Source of the DNA: Rallus limicola
Taxonomy: Eukaryota; Chordata; Aves; Gruiformes; Rallidae
Assembly (NCBI GenBank): GCA_022605955.1
Contig: JAKCOZ010000041.1
Coordinates: 2,006,001 to 2,070,000 of the forward strand
DNA: 64,000 nucleotides
Direction of reading: 5' to 3'
This document shows, in pieces, positions 11,801 to 63,141 of the stretch. Numbering within the stretch: the first letter of the stretch is position 1; each line of letters opens with the position of its first letter. A program made the position numbers and the translations under genes. The notes below the pieces were generated by a model. The model was not told the DNA's origin. It saw nothing but the letters and a program-made list of their open reading frames with translations, and ran no database searches.

Positions 11801-14800
11801 GTCAGGGGAACAGGGATCAAGGCAAGAGCAGTGTTTCCTCCACAGACATGTTCTGCTCAACAACATCACAAGAGAATTCCAGAGGTTTTGGTTTTAAACC
11901 AGAGATTGGATAGCTTTGCATGATGGTGTTCACTCTGTTTCTGTACAAGCCACACAAAAATCCCAAGTCAAGAAGGGGGGGATGGTAGGGAGGGGGAGAA
12001 GAGGAAAAAGCAAAAGGCTGGCACATAAATAGCTGCAAAGCATTTGAGAGATGTCAAAGGACTTTAGGTTTCTGACTACACTCACCATAGAGAGACTGCT
12101 TCTTGCCCCCAATTCCAACTGCTGTTATCTTAGCCAAAGCCTGGGGCCCATCATGGATGCTGGGACCCTTGGTCCTACGAGCAGGTCTCTGTCTCTGGGG
12201 AGCAGAGCACGACTCGTCTGAGGAACTCAGCTCTTCGTACTTTCCTGTAGTCCAAACAAAGACTGTGAGCAGCACAGGAACTCACTTCCCTACTTTATTT
12301 GCTATTGGTCCTACAAATGCAGAAATGACAAAACAGTTTAACTAGGGGACCTTTTAGAAAAGGGTCAACAGACCAAAAAAAGTTGGATCCATGCCTCTTC
12401 CACCCTCAGAAATGCTGGAATTTCCAGGACAGACCAACTAGTACTACTCCATACACATAGGAATGTACTTTCAAAATACCAAGCACCTCTCTTCAGGTTC
12501 TATCTTAAAATGAAGAAGCTAAACCATCTCTATTAAATCTCTATTACCTGGACCCCTGCAGAAGACCTTAGGAACTGGGGCTGCATGCAAATCTATCAGC
12601 CCAACAATCTTTGTATGTCCATACTTCATGGCCAGCGTCCGTGCTGTGGCTCCAGTGTTATCTCTGACATCTGCCTTCACTCCCTAGCAAAAACCAAAAG
12701 CAAACCATGTTTAATATGTACATAGCAGAGGGCACCACATACAAAAATTCAAGGGAGCTGAAGAACCATTTCAGCTCATCAGAAATACAGGCTAACCTTT
12801 GATAGGCAGTCTGGACTCCACTAATCCCTTGTTGCCTTTCTAATTAGCCCAAGTCTCTCCAATTCCTCAATGCCAAGTAGCCCAGGGACATGGCTCTCCT
12901 GCATTGCCACAGGGAGCCAGTTTGTTTATCTGAGGAACTACATTGCTGCTGCCTTCTGGAAATAAGCTGGAGGCAGATACTGGGTGGGCCAAGCATGCAT
13001 GCCCATAAACAAGATGGAGATCTCTGTGTTATCTGTTCTCTAATACAGTCATTATTTGGTTCCATCAGGACAGGAAAAATACTAGTCTTAATACTAGAAT
13101 ACTAGTCTTCAGAAAGCAGAGACTTTGAGAACAGTCCTGGAAGTCTGGGATTTCAGAGGTGACTGTCACCAACGACCAAACATAAGGCTGGAAGGTCTGG
13201 TGTCAGACTCGTGGTTCTTCCCCTCCAAGGGCTGGAATCCCAGCTTCTCAGCTTTGCAGAGACCCAGCCAGACACTTACATGATTGAGAAGGTACTGAAC
13301 AATTATCTCGTGGCCAGAAGCAGCTGCTTCCATCAGAGGTGTATATCCATACAGAGGCTCCCTAGAGAGAGAGCAAACACACACAGAGACTAGAATAACC
13401 CAAGCTGAAACACGCTGCAGCCTCCACCATCCCCTACTAGGGCATCTCTAGCTTCCACCCTCAGAGGATCCCAAATGGCACCATGCCTTGTCTGTTCTAC
13501 TGCACTCTGCTCTGCCTCAGTAAGACTCCCAGCAGAGGCTCAGCAAGCATTATTCTGCTGGCTGCACAGCAACAGATTTCTCTTCCAGCTGCTGATCTGC
13601 CTTTCAATAGCAAAATCAGTTCTGCAGGACCTAACACCACAAGAACCCCTTGTAGACCTCTGGCAATTCAATATGCACAAAGGTACCAGAAGGTCCCCAG
13701 GCAGGGGTATGTGCTGCACACTTCAGAGAAACACAGGCTGAACTCCAAGTACACAAGTATCTCAGCAGAAAGACTTGCAAAGCACACTTGAGTTCAGAAG
13801 GTGCAGCACCTCCTTGCTTTCAGAGCTTAGCCCATCATTAAACAAGTAGTAAATCTACTTCCTCTTGATCTTAGTTAAATAAACAGTGACAACACAGGCA
13901 GACTTCATTGTTTAGTTTGCAAGTCACCTGTCCTTGTATTAGCTAAAGTGTGCACCATGCTTCCTGAGGTACAGGAGGAAAGACACAGGCAAATACCTTC
14001 TCACTGCCTGTGTTCAAACACATCCAGAACAATTAATTGCTGCTTCCACATCCCAAGACATTGAACTACAGATTCCTCCTTACTTGCAGTTGGCATTTGC
14101 CCCATTGTCCAGTAAGAACTTGACCATCTGCTGATGTCCAGCGCTGGTGCAGTGAAATAAGGCAGTCCACCCATGAATGTCCTTCATCTCCAGCTCTGCA
14201 CCTTGCTTCAAGAGAACAGAGAATGTCCTTTACTGCCCCCTCTCTGCCGGCTCTCTCAGCCACTGCCCTTCCACACTGGGATCCCAGGAGTTTAAATCCC
14301 TGTCAGGAAACTGACCTTACAAGAGGATGTAAATTGCACACTTTGGTGGCAACTGGTGGAGAAATTAAAGTGTGGCTTTACCTACTTATTATGGGATACA
14401 CACCTGTAGAAGAAAATAAGCAACGCTTTCATTGCCACAGCTGGAGGCCAGCATGAGTGGTGTCTGCCCCTCTGGTGTGGGGATGTTCACATTCACTCCT
14501 GCTTCCAGCAGCAGGTGCACGATGGTGTCGTGGCCAATGTAGGAGGCATACATCAGTGGAGTCCAGCCACCACAATTCCTCTTATTTAAATCCAGGTCTC
14601 CACTAAATAACAGAGAAAAGAATTCAGCTGAACTGCTGTCCTGGAGCTGGAGGTTCTGTACTGAAAGGCTGAAGAGTTCTAGCACTGAAGCTGGAACTCA
14701 TACCAGCTCAAGAACAACTTCCAGCAAACTGCTACAGAGATAAAAATTATCAGCACATTTTTTGCCTTGAAACTTTGTGTTGAAGAACCTTTTGGGAGCT

Positions 14801-15081
14801 GCAAGTGTCCTCACTGCAAGGTCAGACCGACCTCTACACCAGCCAGGGGAAAACCACAACTAGCAGTAAACTAACTGCAGCCCCATGCCCTCCCCAGCCC
14901 CTCCTCCTTACCGCCGGATACACTCCTGCACCACCTCGTACTGCCCGACAGAGGAGGCGGTGTGCAAATCCAGGGGAACATCCAGCTCTTCCCGACAGAG
15001 GATCGGACTGACCCCGTGCCACATGGAGAGGCTGCGGCTCAGCAGCTCCGACTCACTGGCTTCATCGCTCAGCTCCGACAT
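2768..15081 (-). CDS. ANKS3: ANKS3, ankyrin repeat and SAM domain protein 3 (15 coding exons)
   Basis: Joined coding exons, 5' to 3' on the minus strand: 15081-14912, 14602-14404, 14205-14084, 13361-13280, 12683-12548, 12244-12086, 10931-10806, 9853-9738, 8576-8409, 7879-7755, 7512-7371, 6796-6624, 4357-4242, 3423-3340, 2850-2768. The sum is 2001 nt, 666 residues plus stop; every junction keeps frame and has AG/GT ends. The start is the ATG of MSELSDEASESELL, six bases inside its exon. Order: acidic N-terminus, six ankyrin repeats (about residues 34-230), an acidic/serine-rich linker, a SAM domain (about 427-490) and a C-terminal coiled coil. Known of the family: ANKS3 binds ANKS6 through SAM-SAM contacts and bridges to NEK8 and BICC1 in the ciliary/nephronophthisis network. 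It is head-to-head with DNAAF8. Identification is firm; the final dozen residues are less certain because they differ from the mammalian tail. Confidence 0.93.
3340..3423 (-). CDS. ANKS3: ANKS3 exon: SLPELS helix
   Basis: This 84-nt exon, too short to stand out as an ORF, encodes LEGWPPSLKSLSLPELSAVL, then EECVGEMG. It matches the family's GWQ-SL--LSLPELS--LEE-V-EMG pattern. The acceptor is TTTCTTGCAG and the donor is ATGG|GTAAGG. Confidence 0.88.
4242..4357 (-). CDS. ANKS3: ANKS3 exon: SCQSELSSRL segment
   Basis: This 116-nt exon encodes SCQSELSSRLTREQAAG, then a GC-rich, variable Gly/Arg/Pro stretch ending PGERP. The ACQAELSSR-like motif is conserved in the family. The acceptor is TTTGGCAG and the donor is CAG|GTGAGG. 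Confidence 0.88.
4499..5066 (+). mobile_element. Solo LTR, ERVL-like family A (copy 1)
   Basis: This ~568-bp element starts TGTTCCTGGTGTCAG and ends GGGGAAACCACAACA. It is the reverse complement of the copies at 23229-23794 and 25290-25856 and lies inside an ANKS3 intron, antisense to the gene. Flanking pentamers are CTCCT and CTTCC, so no intact target duplication remains, unlike the other two copies. No internal viral genes are present. Confidence 0.85.
5242..5650 (+). mobile_element. Solo LTR, related ERVL-like family B
   Basis: This 409-bp element begins TGTCCTGGTTTCAGCTAGG and ends GGGGCAAAACCACCACA, the widespread avian LTR form. It is flanked by a perfect 5-bp duplication, CTGGT (5237-5241 and 5651-5655). 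A TATA-like AGTATAAAAAGG is near 5362. It has the same orientation as the LTR 175 bp upstream. Confidence 0.88.
5722..5791. repeat. 23-bp tandem repeat, three copies
   Basis: The unit CAGGTTAAAGCTAGAGAGG (+CACC) repeats at 5722, 5745 and 5768 with a single difference in the first copy. It lies in an ANKS3 intron just beyond the LTR at 5650. Confidence 0.9.
6624..6796 (-). CDS. ANKS3: ANKS3 exon: coiled coil
   Basis: This 173-nt exon encodes RCEEVEVMKGQVCQEQKLRA, then a charged heptad-like helix ending AGVLLDQI. It matches the mammalian C-terminal coiled coil. The exon starts after CTGTAG and ends at GTAAGT. Confidence 0.93.
7371..7512 (-). CDS. ANKS3: ANKS3 exon: SAM domain end and helix
   Basis: This 142-nt exon encodes LFGPKRKMTSAIARWHSNAR, then DALELAYADRLEAEMQELAI, closing the SAM fold and starting a long helix. 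The donor is AAA|GTAAGG. Confidence 0.96.
7755..7879 (-). CDS. ANKS3: ANKS3 exon: SAM domain, first half
   Basis: This 125-nt exon encodes DLATFLEQIGCLKYLQVFEE, then QDVDLRIFLTLTESDLKEIG. It carries the SAM helices and the SDL-EIGI signature, and is nearly identical to mammalian ANKS3. This domain mediates SAM-SAM polymerisation with ANKS6. Confidence 0.97.
8409..8576 (-). CDS. ANKS3: ANKS3 exon: DSDHA / RKQAKS linker
   Basis: This 168-nt, 56-codon exon encodes DSDHANPPPSRKQAKSFKIK and ends PAYTGPQ. It matches the mammalian segment just before the SAM domain. Both ends are in phase 0, so skipping it would be in frame. Confidence 0.92.
8673..9095 (-). mobile_element. CR1 LINE 3' fragment
   Basis: The plus strand begins CATAGAATCATAGAATCCC, the reverse of the CR1 3' tail. 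It continues through the 3' UTR and the end of ORF2 (a frame reading LREL-W-SLEKRRLWGDL on the minus strand). It is 5'-truncated and lies in an ANKS3 intron. Confidence 0.9.
9738..9853 (-). CDS. ANKS3: ANKS3 exon: polyserine stretch
   Basis: This 116-nt exon encodes NVFFTNNLATV, then a six-serine run largely encoded by repeated AGC codons, then LGVSSEGSLESNE. It ends in phase 0 at a GTGGGG donor. The AGC run is a possible length polymorphism. Confidence 0.88.
10279..10578 (+). mobile_element. CR1 LINE 3' fragment
   Basis: This 5'-truncated CR1 of the subfamily also seen near 20.2, 51.2 and 60.2 kb ends ACAATTCTATGATTCTATG. It is in an ANKS3 intron, opposite to the gene. Confidence 0.9.
10640..10712 (-). 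mobile_element. Short older CR1 fragment
   Basis: CTCTCTCAGCCTTTCCTCAC followed by AAGAGGTACTCC is the reverse of the CR1 ORF2 end (YEERLRELG region). It is diverged and lacks the 3' tail. Confidence 0.6.
10806..10931 (-). CDS. ANKS3: ANKS3 exon: PPQGYVTF / SPINEQDVE segment
   Basis: This 126-nt exon encodes EQVPPQGYVTFKDDG and NRDVTSPINEQDVESSSSR, matching the conserved PP-GYVTF and RDVTSPINE-DVE blocks of ANKS3. The donor is GTAAGT. Confidence 0.92.
11158..11246 (+). mobile_element. Short CR1 3'-end fragment
   Basis: The motifs TGCTTTGGCAG, GGACTGGACTCAGTGATCTC and CCCTTCCAACCCCTACAATT are the terminal part of a CR1 3' UTR. The fragment is diverged. Confidence 0.75.
12086..12244 (-). CDS. 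ANKS3: ANKS3 exon: acidic-serine and basic linker
   Basis: This 159-nt exon encodes KYEELSSSDESC, then PQRQRPARRTKG and IHDGPQALAKITAVGIGG. The acidic serine cluster followed by a basic run matches the mammalian linker after the ankyrin block. It looks phosphorylatable, which is inferred only from composition. Confidence 0.92.
12548..12683 (-). CDS. ANKS3: ANKS3 exon: ankyrin repeat 6 and linker start
   Basis: This 136-nt exon encodes GVKADVRDNTGATARTLAMK, then YGHTKIVGLIDLHA, the last ankyrin unit, and a short proline-containing linker (PVPKVFCRGP). The donor is CAG|GTAATA. Confidence 0.92.
13280..13361 (-). CDS. ANKS3: ANKS3 exon: ankyrin repeat 5
   Basis: This 82-nt exon encodes EPLYGYTPLMEAAASGHEII, then VQYLLNH, ending in phase 0 at a GTAAGT donor. 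It carries the TPLMEAA ankyrin signature. Confidence 0.94.
14084..14205 (-). CDS. ANKS3: ANKS3 exon: ankyrin repeat 4
   Basis: This 122-nt exon begins QGAELEMKDIHGWTALFHCT and continues with SAGHQQMVKFLLDNGANANC. It leaves two bases (AA) at a GTAAGG donor, which match the single G that opens the next exon. Confidence 0.93.
14404..14602 (-). CDS. ANKS3: ANKS3 exon: ankyrin repeats 2-3
   Basis: This 199-nt exon encodes DLNKRNCGGWTPLMYASYIG, then GHDTIVHLLLEAGVNVN and TPEGQTPLMLASSCGNES, all textbook ankyrin TPLM and LLL-GA motifs. The acceptor is TTATTTAG and the donor is CAG|GTGTGT. Confidence 0.95.
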
Positions 15082-15087
15082 CCCGCC
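14912..15087 (-). CDS. ANKS3: ANKS3 exon with start codon
   Basis: The acceptor (CGCTCAG) lies just 5' of 15087. The ATG is at 15081-15079 after six noncoding bases. The exon encodes MSELSDEASESELL, the SLSMWHG motif and the first ankyrin helix (VPLDLHTASSVGQYEVV), and ends at a GTAAGG donor with two bases of an Arg codon. An upstream ATG in the same open frame (15162) lies in the intron and is not used in this model. Confidence 0.92.
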
Positions 15088-15244
15088 CTGAGCGAGGAAA
15101 GCAAAGCAACAACACATCACCCTGCAGCTCCACCCTGCAGCTGGCTTGGAGGGGGAGGTCATCTCTGAGGTCTAGCTTCCAAATTCCTACCTCTGCTTTG
15201 ATCACCTCTTTAGCCTGGAGGCAAGACAACGTGCTGAGGAGTTT

Positions 15245-15318
15245 TTGCTGGGGGTTCTTTCTTGCTGGGGGTTCTTTCTTGCTGGGGGTTCTTTCTTGCT
15301 GGGGGTTCTTTCTTGCTG
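15245..15318. repeat. 17-bp minisatellite, about 4.4 copies
   Basis: The unit TTGCTGGGGGTTCTTTC is repeated in perfect tandem about four times. It sits in ANKS3 intron 1, about 160 bases upstream of the acceptor of the start-codon exon. Confidence 0.92.
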
Positions 15319-16969
15319 CAGTAGACTCTGGGATTTAAATACACTGGAAAAATAAAAGCCAATAATGCTAAAAAAAAACAACAAAACCCATCTTTCAAAT
15401 CTAATTTTAAGACTTCAAAAGCACTGGCTCTATTTCCCCCCTTTTTAATAAAAATGTGCCTAAGGCAGCTTTGGATACTCTCCTCAAGGGACTAGATGCC
15501 TATTGAAGCACTTAGAGTTATACAAAAGGATGTCATTCTTGGTCTGCATGTTTTAGACTTCAGAGAGAGAATTAAGAATCCATGTGTCAGATGCTCCTGG
15601 TCTTTCTCCACCTGCCTTATATTACAGTATGGCTGTGCTTAAATTAAGACACAGTCATTAACAATGACAACTGTCCACTTGGAGAGTATCATATCACCTG
15701 AATAGGGCACACACACTTCAGTATGCCACCAGGTTCTAAGTAAGCTTGTTTCTCCCATTTCTTGTTTCAGCACCTCAGAAAGCAGCCCAGTCCTGTCCCC
15801 ACATCTCTCAGAAGCTGCTGAGACACTTGGAGCAGCAGTGCACCTGCCCATTCATTATCTGGGCATGTCCACCATCCTGCAGACAGTAAGTTAATTACAC
15901 AGCTTGGATGGTTTCATGACTGTCTGAAAGGTTTATTTCCCATGCCTAGCCTTAGGGAGCAATTGCATATTAATCATTTTAACCACTCACAGGAGACCAT
16001 TCTTGTTCAGCACTTCATAAAAAGGCTGTTCCACAAAGCTGCAGCTGTCACCTGGTACCTTCAGCTGCAGTTTTAGGCTACATCCACCTCACCCCAATGG
16101 GGAGTGTATTCCCCTCCCTGCAGCCTCATCACCCACCAAAGCACTTTTGGGCTTTGCCTGGTCCCAGGACATATTACACTGGGCAGCCAAGCCAACATAA
16201 AGTATTCTTTCTTAATCCTGGTAATTTCTGGCCAGTTTCATTCCTCAGACTGACTCATTCAGAGGTCATGCCAATGCCAAATTTGCCATTGGTGAGAATA
16301 AAAGGGAGCAGGGACATGCTTTTCAGCAGCAGTTGTTCTTTAGATTGCTTCAGTTGTAACATTTTAAAACACTACTTGTATTTTCTAAAGAACTGGGAGC
16401 CTTTTTCTTGCAGGCACCAGCCTCTTCTCTTACAACATAAGCAAAACACCTTTAATTCCTCCCTCTTCACTCCCCACCTGGATCCTTCCTCCCACACCTT
16501 GCTACTCCTTCTGCACTTTGTTAAGGCTACAAAAGCATCAGCCATTCTACCTAATCAGTGTGCACTGGTAATAAATGATTCCTTTCTTCAGATATCTGCA
16601 AAAGCACCTATTTTACCTAATAGCAGCAATTTGTATTCCACTGGCAACCCAGAGGCCTCAGGCAAGAAGAATATGCAGGGCAGGAAAGCAAATGAAAGAG
16701 CTGAACACCTCACAATCAAAATACAAGGAGATATAATTGGATTTGAGTGGATTGTAAGGAGAAGTAGTAGGAGTGTTTCTCACTACAACAGATTAAAGCT
16801 GCTCCTGGAAGGCAAAAAGACATAGTCACAGTTAGAGGAGGTAAAGTCCAATACAGTTTGTAGAAAAACATGAGGATGTTTGGGCTTTGTTTGGGTGGTT
16901 TTGGGTTGTTTTGTTTTTTTTTAGTTCTGAAATTTCACCCCAGCCTGAACTGCAGCACAGCTGAGAAAA

Positions 16970-17400
16970 TACAGAGGACAGCTGAAGAGAAGCTACAGCA
17001 CAACAACTAAAGTGATCTCAGCCCTAAGACTGAAATGAAAAGGCTGGATGCAATGAAACCAGGGCTGTCTGGGCCAAAGAGGAGATGCCTGGAGGGGACA
17101 TGTGATAACAGCCTTCAGAGAGCTTTTCCTTGCTGCAGAGAGGAGGACAGAAATAACCTGTGGTGAATAGGACAGGACATAGCAGGCTTAAGTTGCAGGA
17201 TGTGAGACTTTGGTTAGAGGCCACAAAAAATCCTTATAAGAGGAAAACCAAATGTACTAGGATGGATTACCAGCAGAGGCTGGGGTGCTGTGAAGAAGCT
17301 AGACAAACACCTCCTGAACACTCACAGGCTGCTTGTGCTTTGAGGCAGAGCAGTTTGGTTGACATTTGTTAGAGACCTTCCTCAGCCCCATGAGACCTTC
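16970..17400 (+). mobile_element. Ancient CR1-like fragment
   Basis: Motifs such as GAGGGGACATGTGATAACAG, GAAATAACCTG, ATAGGACAGGACATAGCAGG and TTAAGTTGCAGG match an old CR1 subfamily, but the sequence is heavily diverged. Boundaries are approximate. Confidence 0.6.
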
Positions 17401-18479
17401 ACGGTTACATAGTGAGGTGTTGATGGATTAAAGATAACTACCAGGATCAAAATTCTACTGTGCTGGGACTCCAAGCAGGTAGAAAATACCACACTACCCT
17501 GGATTCAAGAGTTTACTGTCTGAGCTGTTGAGAAAACCAGAAGTCAGGAAAAAAAAAAAGAAACATGCTGTGAAAACTCTGCATGCAAACTGCAGCAAAA
17601 AAGCACCTTAGGAGGCACCTTTGGGAGGCTAAGCCTAAGGAACAGGCAACAGCAAATGAAAGAGCAGCAGAAGAGCCATACTAAAAATAAAGGGAAGGTG
17701 ATTTGAGAAGCAGCCAAGAGAAACAGTTGCCAACAAAGAACAAATTCAGCACTGCTCATTAATCACCGCTTGCCAGGAGCCATTCAGTGGCACTAGCTAG
17801 ATTCATTCTCTCACTATCTCTTCCAGAAGCATAGGACACATCCACACAGGTCCTTCTGGTCCCAAAAGACATGAGACACCCAAGACAGCACGAGTGGCTG
17901 GAGTTTTCCAACTGAGCCATCAAGCTGACAACATGCTCCTGACTTAGTTCCATCTCCACTACCTTCAGCAGCGACCCACTGGGGGAAGGAAGAAGCCCTG
18001 TTACATCCTCACACAGGAACAAGAAGCTGTTCCCAGCTCAGTCACAACAAGCGCTCCCAGAGCCAGAACATCTCATCCTCATTGACTGTCACCTGCTGAC
18101 TGTCCAGAGGTGGTTACAGGCGCTACAGGCTCCTGTTGGAGCCACAGCAGCGCTCACAGGGGACTGGTGTGAGAAAGCATCCCTGCAGCGCAAGCTCCAG
18201 CTGCAGACACCCATGTTCAACCCTATGTACGCCCATGGAAAAGACACCAAGCTCTTTCCCTCTACCACAAGCCTGGCACCCTCGGGGATGCTGAAGCACA
18301 GAAAGAGAAGATGAGAGGGACAAAGGCACCTCGGCAGCCTCAGGAGAGAGCGCGCTTCCCAGCACAGGGGCTGGTCACGGCAGCGGGACACCGCAGCCCT
18401 AGGACTCCCCCCTAGCACGGGGCTAGCTCCCCAGGCCCGGCGACAGCTGCCAAGCCGGTAACTACAAGGGCGCTACAAG

Positions 18480-19960
18480 ACGCCTCGCAAGCAAAACGGC
18501 TGCCAGGCACGCTGCCCCCGCGCCTCACCGGGCCACGGCCCCCCCAGGGCCGCCCAGGAACTCGGCCTCAGCCTCCGCGCCGGGGTAGGCCGGGCCGGGC
18601 TGGGGCACCCCAAGGCGCGGAACCTCCGCTGGCCCCGCCGCGGGGGTGTAGGGTAACGGCCCGGAACGGCTCTCAGCCGCAGAACGCCAACGCCAGCCCC
18701 AAACCGACCCTCCCCGCAAGCACCGACCGACCCACCACACACCTGCGCTGCCGGTAAGTCCCGCTGCCGGAAGCCGCCCCCCTCGCGCAAGGAATGCTGG
18801 GAACCACCCAACCGCCCCAGACTACAGAACCCAAGAGCCTCCGCGGCCGAAAGGGAAACACCGCCCCCTCGCGAGGCTGAGCCAATAGAATTGCTCTTCT
18901 CTAAGGAGGCGGGGAGAACGCTAGCCAATGGAATGCGGGTCCCGCGGGAGGGCGGGCGGTTCTAGCGAGCGGGGCGTACCCGAGTCCGTGGCTGAGGTAC
19001 GGGGGGAAACACCAAGCTCCAGGAGCGGCCGGGCGGGCGGAGCGGCGGCCGGGGCGGTCTCCGAGCTGACCGTTGTCGGTGACCGTTCCCTCCTGTTAGG
19101 GTGTGGGGTTTTTATCCTTCATAAGTCCCACCGGCTCGCATCGTCCCGCTGGCAGGGCCCCAGGGCAGCGCTGAGGCGGGGCACTCGGAGACGCCCCGGT
19201 GGGTGCTGTGAGCGAGGGGAAGGGGCGGCTCAAGGGGAGCTGTTGGGGGGAAGCCCCGCGGCGGGGGAGCAGCGCCGGGAACCGCTGGCCGCGTCGCCAT
19301 GGTGACGGGCGGGCGCGAGGGCCTCTGGCCCAGCTGCGCGTGCGCCGCCCGCGCCGCCATTTCGGTGCCCGCCGGGGGCTGCCCGCGAGCGGTCGCCTCA
19401 GGGCGTCCGTGCTCGGCCCCGCCGGCCCCGAGACCTGGCGGTGTGGCGCGGCGGGCGCCGGGGGCAGCCGTTAGCTCACCCCACCAAGCCCTCGGCGGGC
19501 TGCGTGCTCGTCAGGACCGCCCCGAAGCGAAGGGGTGTTTCTCGCCGTTGCTTTGGCAGCCCAGAGCGCGAGGCTCCCCAGGCGGGCCCGACACAGGACG
19601 TGTCAGCCCCGGCTCGGGGTGTCAGCCCCGGCTGGCCCGGGCTCTCCAGTCTGCGCTGCGGCGTCCGGAGAGGATGCCGGGTCAGGTGGCTGATAAGCCA
19701 GCTCCGGTGTAACATCCTCTGCCATGGGAGGCAGGGACCTTTCCTGAAGGTGGCAGAGCAGGCCGCGGGATGCGGTTCGGTGTCCCCCGGGGCTCCTCTC
19801 GCCTTTAGCTGCGTTCGGACCTTAGTACTGCTGCCTCGGGGGTCGCTCTCCACCGTACCTCAATCAGGGTCCGGGGTTGCGTCACACGAAGAAAGCCGCC
19901 GCTGTGTGGACGCGGCATATAAAGTAGGAATAAAGGCCCTTGCTGAGGCTTTACCTCCCA
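18480..19960. promoter_or_regulatory. CpG island, bidirectional ANKS3/DNAAF8 promoter
   Basis: A dense run of CG dinucleotides and GC boxes separates two divergent genes. Visible sites: ETS CCGGAAG at 18767-18773; a ZNF143-like TGCTGGGA near 18790 and ACTACA near 18823; CCAAT near 18883 and 18924; an NRF1-like TGCGCGTGCGCC at 19335-19346; a YY1-like GCCGCCATTT at 19353-19362; and an RFX X-box at 19293-19306. Exact start sites are unknown. Confidence 0.8.
19293..19306. promoter_or_regulatory. RFX X-box
   Basis: GTCGCCATGGTGAC is two RFX half-sites (GTCGCC and GGTGAC) separated by AT. It fits GTHNYYATRRNAAC at 13 of 14 positions. RFX2/RFX3 use such sites to drive ciliary genes. A second, weaker gapless pair, GTTGTCGGTGAC, lies at 19072-19083. 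Confidence 0.65.
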
Positions 19961-19970
19961 GGGCGTGAGT
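19917..19970 (+). promoter_or_regulatory. Possible TATA-type alternative DNAAF8 start
   Basis: TATAAAG at about 19918 is followed some 45 bases later by a donor-like GGGC|GTGAGT at 19965. A short noncoding first exon here is conceivable but unsupported by any other signal. Confidence 0.2.
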
Positions 19971-20173
19971 GGGGTTTCGCTTGGGTTTCAGCCCAGTGCT
20001 AGTGGTGCATGCTGATGCCAGTGTCACCATACCAACAGGTCATTCACTGCCGAACAACTTACAGTCACAAACCTCTTAACCTTTCCTGCCAAACAAAGAT
20101 TTGCTCCCCCGTTTGATACCCCAGGAAACGAAGCGACTGTAGTGTGAAATTTAAAAAGGCAAAGTTTTCCCCA

Positions 20174-20735
20174 AGGCAGGTCACAGGAGGGGATCCTCCC
20201 CCTCTGCTCTGCCCTGCTCAGGCCCCACCTGGAGTCTTGTGTCCAGTGCTGGGCTCCCTGGGATCAAACAGCCAGGGATCTCCTGGAGAGAGTCCAGAGG
20301 AGGCTCTGGAGATGCTGAAGGGCCTGGAGCATCTCCCCTGTGAGGAAAGGCTGAGGGAGCTGGGGCTGTTCAGCCTGGAGAGAAGAAGACTAAGGGGGGA
20401 CCTTCTTCATGTGTATCAAGATCTGAAGGATGGGATGCAGGGGAAATGGGCAGCCCCTTGTCAGTGCCTGTGGGGACAGGACAAGGGGCAGTGGCTGCGA
20501 GTTGGAGCCTAGGAAGTTCCCCCCCAAGCTGGGGCAGAACTTTTCCCCAGTGAGGGTGAGGGAGCCCTGGGCCAGGCTGCCCAGGGGGGTGTGGAGTCTC
20601 CATCTCTGGAGAGATTCCAGCCCCGTCTGGACGCCGCCCTGTGCACTATGAGCTGGGGAGCTGCTTTGGCAGGGGGTTGGACACCATGGGCTCTCCAGCT
20701 CCCTTCCAACCCCTGGGATTCTGGGATTCTATGAG
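20174..20735 (+). mobile_element. Young CR1 LINE 3' fragment
   Basis: It contains the end of CR1 ORF2 (a frame reading [20 protein letters not shown]) and the full 3' UTR, ending ATTCTGGGATTCTATGA. It is nearly identical to the copies at 51.2 and 60.2 kb, implying recent activity. It lies in the 5' part of DNAAF8. Confidence 0.93.
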
Positions 20736-21369
20736 CTTGTTAGTCCAGCAGTCCCTGCTGTTTTGTCTCGACTCCTCATGCACATCAAGGAACTGAGGAA
20801 AGAGGACACTTTATAAACACTTCCAGAGGTCAAGATCCCAGAGTGTGCCTGCTCTCAACTGTTTTTATACAAATCCAGTGGGGAAAAAAAAGCAAACAGA
20901 AGTCATTTTATCTATCCTTTGAGCAGTGAGGAGGGGTCTGTGAGGGAAACAGGAAAGAGGACTAATCCTCTGCTGAGAGCAGGGGTGTCAGCCTTGCCTT
21001 CACTGTGTTTCTTCTCTCTCCCTGCAGGCAGTGTGGATGTGGCTTTCTGGGAACACAGATACAAGTCAGCCTGGCTCAGAAAAGAATTCTTTATAGACAA
21101 GGGGCTAAACTGCAGCCCAAATAATGGGGGTGCAGGGTGAGCAGGGCAGAAAACTTCCAATTCTCTCAACTCAGGTTGGAAGGAATGACTCCAAAAAATG
21201 CAAATTTTATCATCCACTGCTGCCAGTGAAACCCCAGGCAGTGCTGAGAATTAATGCTGACCCTGAGTGCACATGCTCTGTTCTTGCTTTGTACTGATGT
21301 TATCCCTTGTGTTCTTTTGTGAGGTGTACTTAAGCTCATCTTTCATTTGATTGAAGGGAAGCTGTTGGA

Positions 21370-63141
<41,772 letters not shown>

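Larger units (their letters stand above)
15088..18743 (-). other. ANKS3: ANKS3 first intron with tentative 5' noncoding exon
   Basis: No coding exon was seen here. A donor-like CGCAG|GTGTGT on the minus strand (first exon base 18743) inside the CpG island would suit a noncoding first exon starting at about 18.75-18.85 kb, but this is not proven. The 242-codon plus-strand frame at 16097-16825 shows no family motif. Confidence 0.4.

Noticed and set aside
16097..16825. Longest open frame in the window (242 codons, plus strand) in ANKS3 intron 1
   Set aside because: No recognisable domain, no splice or promoter context, and uneven composition; it is probably a chance frame in intron.
19299..19968. 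Open frames of 125-175 codons across the CpG island
   Set aside because: High GC suppresses stop codons; the Arg/Gly/Pro-rich peptides have no motif and overlap the promoter.
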